Positions 1 through 6,000 of a stretch of DNA of 12,792 nt are shown in pieces. The stretch covers positions 1-12,792 of the forward strand of contig PWMA01000001.1 of assembly GCA_003558335.1 (NCBI GenBank), read 5' to 3'. A program made the position numbers and the translations under genes. Positions within the stretch are counted from its first letter, which is position 1, and each line of letters starts with the position of its first letter. The DNA comes from Candidatus Methanofastidiosia archaeon (GTDB lineage: Archaea; Methanobacteriota_B; Thermococci; Methanofastidiosales; Methanofastidiosaceae). The notes beneath the pieces were generated by a model. The model saw nothing but the letters and a program-made list of their open reading frames with translations. It searched no databases and was not told where the DNA came from.

Positions 1-19
1 AAAAATAGAAGAAAATGAA
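1..19 (-). terminator. Possible T-rich terminator after rpl12
   Basis: Immediately after the rpl12 stop the transcribed strand reads as a pyrimidine-rich stretch ending in five T residues at the window edge. Archaeal RNA polymerase terminates at oligo-T tracts without needing a hairpin, so this could end the stalk operon. Only 19 bases are visible, and the genome is AT-rich, so the call is tentative. Confidence 0.3.
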
Positions 20-334
20 TTAACCGAAGAGAGCCCCTAAACCTTCAAGTGCTGACTCTTCTGATTCTTCTTCATCTTCTTCCTTCTTTGTGTCTTCTGT
101 AGATTTCTGTTCTGAAGCTCCCGCTGCGGGTGCAGCTGCAGGTGCTTGAGCAACTGGAATTGAAGCAGAGCTAATAGCTTCTTCAATATCTACGCCCTCT
201 AAAGAGGATACAAGAGCTTTAATTCTTGCCTCATCAGCTTCTACTCCGGCAGCTTTTAAAACACTGCTTAAATTAGCTTCATTTATTTCCTTCTTAGCCT
301 CGTGAAGGATCATCGCGGCATATACATATTCCAT
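20..334 (-). CDS. rpl12: Ribosomal protein L12 (archaeal P1-type stalk protein)
   Basis: Acidic protein of the large-subunit stalk. It binds as dimers to the L10/P0 spine and recruits translational GTPases such as aEF1A and aEF2. The protein is 104 residues, normal for the family. The N-terminal dimerisation and L10-binding helices begin MEYVYAAMILHEA, the Ala/Pro-rich hinge lies near residues 62-73, and an acidic Glu/Asp run precedes the conserved tail ALEGLGALFG that contacts elongation factors. An upstream in-frame GTG at 340 abuts the ribosome site GGAGGT and is too close to be used. The ATG at 334 has six bases of spacing and matches the usual family start. It is the last gene of the stalk operon, 17 bases after rpl10. 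Its tail nearly repeats the end of L10 (GLEGLGSLFG), as is normal for archaeal P proteins. Confidence 0.96.
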   Translation of the reverse strand: MEYVYAAMILHEAKKEINEANLSSVLKAAGVEADEARIKALVSSLEGVDIEEAISSASIPVAQAPAAAPAAGASEQKSTEDTKKEEDEEESEESALEGLGALFG

Positions 335-351
335 AATCACACCTCCATTAA

Positions 352-1368
352 TTAACCAAATAAGGATCCTAGGCCTTCCAATCCAGAATCCTCATCTTCA
401 TCTTTATTATCATCTTTATTTTCTTCAACTTTGGTCTCAACTACCTCTGACTCGCTAGGAGTTACTGTTGATTGAGATACATTAAGCTTATTTTTAAGTT
501 CATCGTCCAATGCAGCTTCGTTTAAAATTCTAGATAGGCTTAAAGCTTGAGAAACACTTTTTGACATTATATGCCCTATAGTTTCAGGAGAAATTATATT
601 TGCTCCAATTGCTAAGGACTTTGATTTCAAAGCTGCTTTTTGTATTAATAGTTTGATGCTTTGTTTTGTAAAGATTCTTCTTTCAAAGGACAGAGCTAAT
701 GCGTTTGAAAACGCTTTTATAATGTCGCCTCTTGTTTTATCATCGTCAATAGTTAAAATATCTCTCTGGAAAATTAATCCTTCTTCATATGCAGCTGCCA
801 GGTCTGCACCAACTTCCATTGGTTCAATTTTAAGTCGAGAAAGTATACTACTGATTTTTTTTGATATTACTTCTCCCTCTTTTACAATAACTGCATCTTT
901 TTGAACAGATATAGTACCTTTATCTATTTTAGCTGGAACTCCTAGTGTTTGAAGTTCACTTACAAGCGGCCCTGGTGGCAGACCTGTACTGCCTTGAGGA
1001 ATTATAATATCAGACTTTGCAATATCTCCAGGTTTTGCTGGTGCAGGAGATTTAGATTTTTGTAATAATCGATATATTCTAAAAGGATTTTCGTTAGAAA
1101 AGATGAAAGCTGCCCCATCATCAATATGATCTTTAAGTTTTTCTTTATCAGTTTTTTCAAGCGCTATTTTCATTAGTTTATTTTTAGACATTCTAAAGGT
1201 AACTTTGTCTCTAAGGTCTTCTCTTATATTCTGTAACTGTTTTGCAGGTATGTCTTGAAGATTAACTATTCCTACCACAGGGAAAGAGTCAATCATATCC
1301 TTTAGGGATTTGACTTCGTCTTTTTTCCACTCTGCTACATCCCCTTTGACTGCTGCCCTTCCCTTCAT
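352..1368 (-). CDS. rpl10: Ribosomal protein L10 (archaeal P0, stalk base)
   Basis: Scaffold of the ribosomal stalk: it binds 23S rRNA at the GTPase centre with L11 and carries several L12 dimers on a C-terminal helical spine. At 338 residues it has the full archaeal/eukaryal P0 length, longer than bacterial L10. The N-terminal rRNA-binding domain (about 1-110) contains VAEWKK and RMSKNKLMKIAL. An inserted domain follows (about 110-185, with the TGLPPGP motif), then the L12-binding helices (about 200-290), an acidic linker and the tail GLEGLGSLFG. The ATG at 1368 overlaps the rpl1 stop in ATGA and has GGAGGG six bases upstream, so translation is probably coupled to rpl1 and shares its L1 control. 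The first eight residues (MKGRAAVK) extend slightly beyond the usual MxHVAEWKK start. Confidence 0.96.
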   Translation of the reverse strand: MKGRAAVKGDVAEWKKDEVKSLKDMIDSFPVVGIVNLQDIPAKQLQNIREDLRDKVTFRMSKNKLMKIALEKTDKEKLKDHIDDGAAFIFSNENPFRIYRLLQKSKSPAPAKPGDIAKSDIIIPQGSTGLPPGPLVSELQTLGVPAKIDKGTISVQKDAVIVKEGEVISKKISSILSRLKIEPMEVGADLAAAYEEGLIFQRDILTIDDDKTRGDIIKAFSNALALSFERRIFTKQSIKLLIQKAALKSKSLAIGANIISPETIGHIMSKSVSQALSLSRILNEAALDDELKNKLNVSQSTVTPSESEVVETKVEENKDDNKDEDEDSGLEGLGSLFG

Positions 1369-2009
1369 TTGAAACCCTCCAGTTTAACTGCTGGTCCCAT
1401 AGAAGTCTTTACATAAATTGACTTTATGTTATCATATCCTCTCTCAAGCTTATTTTCAAAAAACTTAATGATCTCTGAAATATTTTCTGCTATCTTTTCA
1501 TCTTCCATTTTCTCAGATCCAACCAAAGTATGAATAACAGATTGATTGTAACTGTTTAGTTTTACTGTTTTTTTAAGTTTATTTAACATAGGTTCAAGTG
1601 GAGCAGTTGGAGGCAAGGGTATTGGAGTTTTCCCTCTTGGTGCAAAAATTGGACCTAGTGCCTTTCCAACAGTAGCCATAAAATCCGTTTGTGCTATAAA
1701 AAAATCATGACTATTGGCAACTTTTTTTGCAAATTTTTTATCCTTTGCAAGTTTATCTATATCTCCTTGGTCAAAGACTGTCAAGTTTTCTTTTTTAGCC
1801 TTTAAAGCTATGTCGCCTGAGGCAAATATTCCGATTTTTACATCTCTTCCTCTGCCATTAGGTAGCATAAAGTCTTCTTTTATTCGATTTTGTGTTTTTT
1901 TCATATCGAGTCCTTGAAGATTTATGCTAATTTCAATTGACTGTGTGAAGTTTCTCGGCTTTGAATTTTCTTTAGCCTCCTTCACTGCTCGCAATACGGT
2001 ATCTTTCAA
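1365..2009 (-). CDS. rpl1: Ribosomal protein L1
   Basis: L1-stalk protein of the 50S subunit. It moves with E-site tRNA, and in archaea and bacteria it also represses its own operon by binding mRNA. Length is 214 residues, as in other archaea. Visible family signatures include KPRNFTQSIEI near residues 17-27, LPNGRGRDVKIG near 49-60, GPIFAPRGKTPIPLPP and the C-terminal TSMGPAVKL. The start is a TTG at 2009, preceded by a GGGGGA Shine-Dalgarno and 12 bases after the rpl11 stop. No in-frame ATG sits near the expected N-terminus, so TTG is the best choice. A poor initiation codon fits a gene whose translation is controlled. Codons 9-22 are also an RNA element resembling the known L1 mRNA target (see 1945-1985), where GC-rich codon choice contrasts with the AT-rich surroundings. 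Confidence 0.96.
   Translation of the reverse strand: MKDTVLRAVKEAKENSKPRNFTQSIEISINLQGLDMKKTQNRIKEDFMLPNGRGRDVKIGIFASGDIALKAKKENLTVFDQGDIDKLAKDKKFAKKVANSHDFFIAQTDFMATVGKALGPIFAPRGKTPIPLPPTAPLEPMLNKLKKTVKLNSYNQSVIHTLVGSEKMEDEKIAENISEIIKFFENKLERGYDNIKSIYVKTSMGPAVKLEGFK
1945..1985 (-). promoter_or_regulatory. L1-binding autoregulatory hairpin inside rpl1 mRNA
   Basis: Nucleotides 25-65 of the rpl1 reading frame form a two-helix element. The outer helix is GTGAAG with CTTCAC, six perfect pairs. An asymmetric internal loop has GA on the 5' side and GAGAAA on the 3' side. The inner helix is GGCT with AGCC, four pairs, closed by a variable AT-rich 13-base loop. As I recall the Methanococcus L1 mRNA target (studied by repression assays and L1-mRNA crystal structures), both helices and both loop strands are identical, and it lies about 30 bases into the L1 gene, the same place. 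In Methanococcus, L1 binding blocks translation of the L1-L10-L12 transcript. Bound L1 would here be expected to repress rpl1 and, through the overlapping start, rpl10 and rpl12. The 23S rRNA L1 site shares this fold, which allows titration by free L1. Confidence 0.85.
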
Positions 2010-2021
2010 TAAGTTCCCCCC

Positions 2022-2501
2022 TTATTTTAATATATCGTCATACTTTCCTTCGTCTATCTCGTTTTGAACTATTTTTGGATTTTTGCCTTCACAGGTTACA
2101 CCCATAGAAACACAAGTTCCTAAAATTTCCTTAACGATGCCCACAATATTAGGTGACAATGAAGAGGATTCCTTCATCTTTGCTATTTTAATTAGTGATT
2201 CCATGCTAATATCTACAATAACAGTTGAAGGAGTTGTAGAAGATCCTTTCTCTTGATTTAAATCCTTAAGAATTAATGCGGAAGCAGGAGGTACACCTAC
2301 TGCTACTCTAAAGTTCTTTTTTTCATCTACAAAAATCTTAACAGGCACTTTCATGCCCTGAAAATCTTTAGTTTTCTCGTTTATTTCGGCAACAACCTTT
2401 CCCACATTTATTCCGAGAGGTCCTAAAGCAGGACCCAGAGGTGGGCCAGCCGTGGCCTTTCCTCCATCAACAAGTGAGGTAACAGATCTCTCTTTTCCCA
2501 T
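2022..2501 (-). CDS. rpl11: Ribosomal protein L11
   Basis: Binds the 23S rRNA GTPase-associated centre beside L10 and takes part in factor-dependent steps of elongation. The 159-residue length is typical for archaeal L11. The N-terminal domain contains the hallmark GPPLGPALGPLGINV (about 19-33), where prolines contact factors. The C-terminal rRNA-binding domain (about 75-145) includes SLSPNIVGIVKEILGTCVSMGVTCEGKNP. The ATG at 2501 follows GGTGATATA, a usable Shine-Dalgarno, and sits 10 bases after the spt5 stop. It is separated from rpl1 by 12 bases, so it is cotranscribed with the stalk genes. It lies upstream of the L1 target, and whether L1 also controls it cannot be judged from sequence. 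Confidence 0.97.
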   Translation of the reverse strand: MGKERSVTSLVDGGKATAGPPLGPALGPLGINVGKVVAEINEKTKDFQGMKVPVKIFVDEKKNFRVAVGVPPASALILKDLNQEKGSSTTPSTVIVDISMESLIKIAKMKESSSLSPNIVGIVKEILGTCVSMGVTCEGKNPKIVQNEIDEGKYDDILK

Positions 2502-2511
2502 TATATCACCA

Positions 2512-2970
2512 CTAAATCTTTTTCTCTATGATTCTAACATAATCTCCTTTAACAGTTACGGGTATAGGAACCATTGCTTCAAGAAGTTCAACTGTAAGCT
2601 CTTCTTTTCCCTTATCAACCCTTATTATCTTAGCTTTTTCGCCCTTAAAAGGTCCAGCAATGAGTTCTACAATGTCTCCTTTTGCAAGGCCAGATACAGA
2701 TGGCTTGGCCTCCAAGAAATGACTAATTTCATCAAAGGCAATTTTACCTTCAAGTATGCCTCTCACATTACGAAGGCCTTGAATAGCTTCTTCTACAGCC
2801 CCTTTATCAATCGCCTCAATGAAAACATACCCTTTTAAGGTTTCTGGTGCTAAAATTGCATAAATTTTAAGATTGTTAGTTTTTACTTTTCCCTCTATCA
2901 TCTTTGCTACATTCTGTTCTTGATTAACAGACACCTTTAATGCAAAGATAGGGATTTCACTGGCTTCCAT
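2512..2970 (-). CDS. spt5: Transcription elongation factor Spt5 (NusG family)
   Basis: Spt5 binds the clamp of archaeal RNA polymerase across the DNA cleft, with Spt4 as partner, and raises processivity; it may also link polymerase to the ribosome. The 152-residue protein has an NGN domain (about 6-90; FALKVSVNQEQNVA at the start, PETLKGYVFIEA in the middle, VRGILEG near its end) and one KOW domain (about 98-150; LAKGDIVELIAGPFKGEKAKIIRVD). The frame is open further upstream to a TTG at 3000, but the ATG at 2970 has GGAGA seven bases ahead and gives the usual family N-terminus, so it is preferred. It lies 71 bases after secE, the widest gap in this operon, and that gap holds a perfect hairpin. 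The association secE-spt5-rpl11 is conserved in archaea and mirrors bacterial secE-nusG-rplK. Confidence 0.95.
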   Translation of the reverse strand: MEASEIPIFALKVSVNQEQNVAKMIEGKVKTNNLKIYAILAPETLKGYVFIEAIDKGAVEEAIQGLRNVRGILEGKIAFDEISHFLEAKPSVSGLAKGDIVELIAGPFKGEKAKIIRVDKGKEELTVELLEAMVPIPVTVKGDYVRIIEKKI

Positions 2971-3013
2971 TAAATTCTCTCCAAATAGCAATAAAATCAA
3001 AGTTACTCAAAGA

Positions 3014-3036
3014 TTTAAAAAGTTTAGCTTTTTAAA
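3014..3036 (-). other. Perfect 9-bp inverted repeat between secE and spt5
   Basis: Five bases after the secE stop the transcript can fold into a hairpin with arms TTTAAAAAG and CTTTTTAAA and loop CTAAA. The arms are fully complementary. The 3' arm contains a run of five U residues, so it could act as a weak terminator or attenuator lowering read-through into spt5, as a processing or stability element, or, at DNA level, as a TATA-like site (TTTTTAAAT) for an internal spt5 promoter. The low GC of the region raises the chance of fortuitous repeats. Confidence 0.45.
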
Positions 3037-3041
3037 ATGGG

Positions 3042-3245
3042 TTATGTTCCAAAATACTGGGCTATAACTGAAATATATTTTATTAGATAACCAACTATCC
3101 CAATAATAACTATGCCAACTCCAGTAACTTTAGAAGTAAGAGAATATTCCTTTCTACCAGGCTTCCTAGCTAGTTTTAGAACCCTTGTATATTCAGAAAT
3201 TCGACTTCTTCCCTTCTCCTTTTTCTTTAGATTAGATTCCGCCAT
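3042..3245 (-). CDS. secE: Preprotein translocase subunit SecE (Sec61-gamma)
   Basis: Small essential subunit of the SecYE(beta) channel that clamps the two halves of SecY. The 67-residue protein has a basic, amphipathic N-terminal part (KKKEKGRSRISEYTRVLKLARKPGRKEY, quoted here in two joined pieces of the same helix region) followed by one transmembrane segment (about residues 42-64, VGIVIIGIVGYLIKYISVI). The motif ARKPGRKEY before the membrane helix is typical of archaeal SecE. It begins 24 bases after ftsZ. The nearest purine-rich site, AGGAT, is about 16 bases before the ATG and too far for an ideal Shine-Dalgarno, so translation may depend on coupling to ftsZ. Confidence 0.93.
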   Translation of the reverse strand: MAESNLKKKEKGRSRISEYTRVLKLARKPGRKEYSLTSKVTGVGIVIIGIVGYLIKYISVIAQYFGT

Positions 3246-3269
3246 GAGGTTAATTAATGTAAATCCTTT

Positions 3270-4391
3270 TTAAATGTATTCTATGCCGAGATCAATTCCC
3301 CTAATAGGTGCTTCACTTTCTATAAGCATCTCAGCTTCTCTTCTTCCAAAGATATAAGGTGATTTAACTCCTGATAAAACGACCATAACTCTGAGCCCAT
3401 TTTTAACGTCTTCATTTATCATTGCGCCCCAAATAATCTGAGCATCAGGTTCAAGTTCATTTGTAACATGTTCTACGACTTTTTCTGCTTCTTCTAGCTT
3501 CATGTTTGAGCTACCAGTAATATTAATTAAAGCCCCTTTGGCTCCTGTTACATCTACATCTATCAAAGGACTGTTTAAGGCCTCAGTTATAGCTTCTTTA
3601 GCCCTATTTTCTGTATCGGATTCACCCATTCCTATCATTGCAACGTCTCCTTCTTTCATTACAGATCTAACGTCTGCGAAGTCAACATTTACTAATCCAG
3701 GCTTTGTAATTAATTCAGCTATCCCACCAACAGCTCTTATCAAAATATCATCAGAAACTTTAAAAGCGGCATTTATAGGTAAACCTGGAGCTATGTCCAG
3801 TAATTTATCATTGGGTATAACAATTACGGTGTCGGTAACTTTTCTTAATTTTTCAAGTCCTTTTTCTGCATTTCTTTGCCTTCTTAAACCTTCAACAGTA
3901 AATGGCAATGTGACGACAGCTACTGTCAAAGCTCCAAGTTTTTTAGCAATTTCAGCTATTACTGGCGCAGAGCCAGTTCCAGTTCCTCCACCTAGGCCAC
4001 ATGTAACAAAAACCATGTCACTTCCTTCGAGTACTTCTTTTACAGTTCTCTCGTCTTCTCTTGCAGATTCTTCTCCAATTTTAGGATCATTACCTGCGCC
4101 TAATCCCCTTGTTACTTCTTTTCCTATCAAAATTTTTTTGTCTGCTCTGGTGTCCAATAAATCTTGAGCATCAGTATTAACTGCAACTGCTTCAACACCA
4201 ATCACACCAATTTCCATCAATCGGTCAATTGCATTGGAGCCTGCGCCACCGGTCCCTATCACTTTAATTTTAGCTCTTGATTCACGTAGTACTCTTTCAA
4301 GTTCTTCATCTACAGAAGTGTATCGATAATCTTTAACCATTTCTTTTTCTGTTACTGCCCTCTCAATGGCATCTTCGATAACAGATCTCAT
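3270..4391 (-). CDS. ftsZ: Cell-division GTPase FtsZ (FtsZ1 type)
   Basis: Tubulin-like GTPase that polymerises at midcell to form the division ring. In the 373-residue protein, a 40-residue charged N-terminal extension precedes the core. Nucleotide-binding loops are visible: GTGGAGSNAIDR at 46-57, VNTDAQDL at 71-78, the tubulin signature GGGTGTGSAP at 134-143, and LPFTVEGLRRQRNAEKGL at 162-179. The T7 loop NVDFADVRSVM at 225-235 supplies the acidic residues (D227, D230) that activate GTP hydrolysis in the neighbouring subunit, so the enzyme looks active. The C-terminal tail ends in the hydrophobic peptide DLGIEYI, a likely membrane-anchor or partner site. The ATG at 4391 follows GGGGGAG. The position next to secE is that of archaeal ftsZ1. 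A possible small upstream frame ends across its start codon. Confidence 0.97.
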   Translation of the reverse strand: MRSVIEDAIERAVTEKEMVKDYRYTSVDEELERVLRESRAKIKVIGTGGAGSNAIDRLMEIGVIGVEAVAVNTDAQDLLDTRADKKILIGKEVTRGLGAGNDPKIGEESAREDERTVKEVLEGSDMVFVTCGLGGGTGTGSAPVIAEIAKKLGALTVAVVTLPFTVEGLRRQRNAEKGLEKLRKVTDTVIVIPNDKLLDIAPGLPINAAFKVSDDILIRAVGGIAELITKPGLVNVDFADVRSVMKEGDVAMIGMGESDTENRAKEAITEALNSPLIDVDVTGAKGALINITGSSNMKLEEAEKVVEHVTNELEPDAQIIWGAMINEDVKNGLRVMVVLSGVKSPYIFGRREAEMLIESEAPIRGIDLGIEYI

Positions 4392-4435
4392 TTAACTCCC
4401 CCTATACTAATGTAGCTACTTATTATTGATAACAT
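4388..4435 (-). CDS. Possible 15-codon upstream reading frame in the ftsZ leader
   Basis: Inside the predicted ftsZ leader an ATG at 4435 has its own AGGAG four bases upstream and opens a frame encoding MLSIISSYISIGGVK. Its TGA stop overlaps the ftsZ ATG in the arrangement ATGA. The ftsZ Shine-Dalgarno (GGGGGAG) lies within its last codons. That layout is typical of translational coupling. The peptide resembles nothing I recognise, and at this length chance cannot be excluded. If real, it could tune ftsZ translation, or it might be a short membrane-seeking peptide. Confidence 0.35.
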   Translation of the reverse strand: MLSIISSYISIGGVK

Positions 4436-4469
4436 AAAACTCCTATTTGTAATCTATATATGTTAATAG

Positions 4470-4483
4470 TATATAAAGCTTTT
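4470..4483 (-). promoter_or_regulatory. TATA box and BRE of the ftsZ operon
   Basis: On the minus strand the sequence AAAAGCTTTATATA reads as a purine-rich TFB recognition element followed by an almost ideal archaeal TATA box. The predicted start of transcription is about 25 bases downstream, near 4448, giving a leader of roughly 55 bases before ftsZ. A second, weaker TATA-like stretch (CATATATAGA) lies near 4452-4462. No T-run terminator separates dtdA from this promoter, so some dtdA read-through is possible. Confidence 0.65.
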
Positions 4484-4526
4484 GCTTAATAATGCTAGTT
4501 ATAATGCTTCTCTTTAGTGGTAATCT

Positions 4527-5366
4527 TTATTCTTTTACAATATCACTTGTTTTTATAGATTCCATATCTATATTGGAAAGTTTATCTTTTAAATCTGACC
4601 GTTCTTTTATGCCTTTCCAATCTAAAATAATTAATTCCAAAGATTTACTTTTTTTAATTAGCTCATTTAACATTAAATCTGTTACTGGAGTGTTATATTT
4701 AGCAATTATATGGCCTATAGCTATATCGGTGTTCAAAATTATTTCCGTGAATTTAGGGCAATAATGCCCTCCGCCTATACCAGAAGCTATTTTAAAGTGT
4801 TTTTTTTCTTCATTATATGAAAGAGAGTTATAGATTGCTCTTGCCAATAATTCACCAACTTTTTCTATTTCCCAGTAGGTCTTATCACTTCCAATTTCAA
4901 CAAAAGTTGTAGGAAGTCCAGTTAATGGGCCGTGATGTGTTGCCTCAAGAGAAACTTCAAATTGAATATCCAATTCTTTTGATAAGTTTGAAATTTCATT
5001 TAAAACAATTTTTTGGAATATTGGATTTGATGGAGAAACTTGTCCGTCTAAGCCTCCGTAATCCGCTTTTCCAAAATTTCCAGGAGCGTGGCAAGTTAAA
5101 GTGGGTATTTTTGCAACAGATTTGTGTCTTGTAGCAAATATAATAGAATCTATAATGTCTAAATTATACTCTTTAATTGTGTTCTGAACTGTATTTTCTG
5201 GGAAATCGGTATAGATAGTTTCATTTTTTATTCTTACAAGCAGGGAGTCTATGCTTTCATCATAATGCATATCTTCCTCAAGTTTATCGAAAGGGTAATA
5301 TTGAAGTAAATTATTTCTTATATTTTCTCCAGCTTTATCTAATTCTGAACTTATAATTAGTTTCAT
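4527..5366 (-). CDS. dtdA: D-aminoacyl-tRNA deacylase (DtdA/DTD2 type)
   Basis: Zinc-dependent proofreading enzyme of archaea and plants that removes D-amino acids wrongly attached to tRNA, and in plants also aldehyde-modified aminoacyl-tRNA. It is not homologous to bacterial DtdB/Dtd1. The 279 residues show the conserved blocks TCHAPGN (91-97), EATHHGPLT (141-149), PTTFVEIGS (152-160) and GIGGGHYCPKFTE (196-208). Their His, Glu and Cys residues are candidates for metal binding and catalysis. The length is normal for the family. The ATG at 5366 is preceded by GGGGT with suitable spacing. It sits 135 bases ahead of ftsZ on the same strand with its own promoter, so it is probably a separate unit with partial read-through. 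Confidence 0.93.
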   Translation of the reverse strand: MKLIISSELDKAGENIRNNLLQYYPFDKLEEDMHYDESIDSLLVRIKNETIYTDFPENTVQNTIKEYNLDIIDSIIFATRHKSVAKIPTLTCHAPGNFGKADYGGLDGQVSPSNPIFQKIVLNEISNLSKELDIQFEVSLEATHHGPLTGLPTTFVEIGSDKTYWEIEKVGELLARAIYNSLSYNEEKKHFKIASGIGGGHYCPKFTEIILNTDIAIGHIIAKYNTPVTDLMLNELIKKSKSLELIILDWKGIKERSDLKDKLSNIDMESIKTSDIVKE

Positions 5367-5404
5367 CTAAGACCCCAAACCATTAAAATAGTTCCTAGCA
5401 ATAA

Positions 5405-5417
5405 TACTTATAAATTT
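5405..5417 (-). promoter_or_regulatory. Putative TATA box for dtdA
   Basis: On the minus strand AATTTATAAGTAT includes TTTATAAG, centred about 45 bases before the dtdA ATG. This predicts transcription starting near 5387 and a leader of about 20 bases containing the GGGGT ribosome site. The region is shared with the divergent gene at 5431. For that gene this box would be too close to the ATG, so the plus-strand promoter is more likely ATTAAAATAG near 5390-5399. Confidence 0.5.
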
Positions 5418-5430
5418 AATGAGGAGTATT

Positions 5431-6000
5431 ATGAAGTCAGAATTCAAAAGAAAATTATTCCATGAGATAGGACTATTGATCCCAATATGCTATTATCTGT
5501 TTTTTGATAAAAAGGAAGCTATTTTTGGAATGTCAATTATAGTCATTATTTTTGTGTTTATAGAATTTTTGAGACTAAGATACAATTTCGGCAAAGAGTT
5601 CATTCCAAAAGTAGTAGGAAAGACTTTAAGAGACTACGAAAAAGTTGATTTGTCTGCAGCTACATATTTTATAATTTCCTCATTTTTTACAATCTTATTG
5701 TTTGAAAAGTATATTGCAGTTGCTGCCATAAGTTACAACTCCATAGGGGATTTTTTTTCAGCGATAATTGGAAAGAGATATGGAAAAAGAAAATATATGG
5801 GTGGAAAAAAGTCAATAGAGGGTAGTCTAGCATGCTTTGTCTCTTGTATGATTGTTGGACTTGTTATATTAAATCCACTGTTAGCGCTAGTTGGAGCAGT
5901 TGCAGCCACATTTGCAGAAGGATATTTAATTAAAGTAAATGATAATCTTTCTATACCCTTGGTATCAGGAATAGTGCTTACCCTTGTATCTTTCCTTTGA
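5431..6000 (+). CDS. Membrane polyprenol kinase / cytidylyltransferase family (SEC59-like)
   Basis: Integral membrane protein of 189 residues, related to dolichol kinase SEC59, phytol/farnesol kinase and CTP-dependent phosphatidate cytidylyltransferases. Family marks are RKLFHEIGL at 7-15, the charged EFLRLR after the second helix, GDFFSAIIGKRYGK at 106-119, KKSIEGSLA at 126-134, and NDNLSIPL at 170-177. About six hydrophobic segments are visible. In archaea such proteins are thought to phosphorylate or cytidylylate polyprenyl lipids for membrane or glycan-carrier synthesis. The exact substrate cannot be told here. An in-frame ATG at 5419 exists, but the ATG at 5431 has GAGGAG just upstream (5421-5426) and is preferred. 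Its end overlaps the convergent pheT by 23 bases. Confidence is for the superfamily, not the reaction. Confidence 0.8.
   Translation: MKSEFKRKLFHEIGLLIPICYYLFFDKKEAIFGMSIIVIIFVFIEFLRLRYNFGKEFIPKVVGKTLRDYEKVDLSAATYFIISSFFTILLFEKYIAVAAISYNSIGDFFSAIIGKRYGKRKYMGGKKSIEGSLACFVSCMIVGLVILNPLLALVGAVAATFAEGYLIKVNDNLSIPLVSGIVLTLVSFL

Noticed and set aside
221..240. C-box-like TGATGA in rpl12 (and similar strings elsewhere) as a C/D box guide RNA
   Set aside because: No properly spaced C', D' and D boxes accompany it, and it is fully explained by conserved L12 codons.
2971..3000. Upstream TTG extension of Spt5
   Set aside because: The extra ten residues do not match the family N-terminus, and GGAGA is placed for the ATG at 2970.
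3502..4167. 221-residue open frame antisense to ftsZ
   Set aside because: It mirrors the conserved FtsZ codons, has no ribosome site and shows low-complexity Ser/Pro/Thr composition typical of an antisense shadow.
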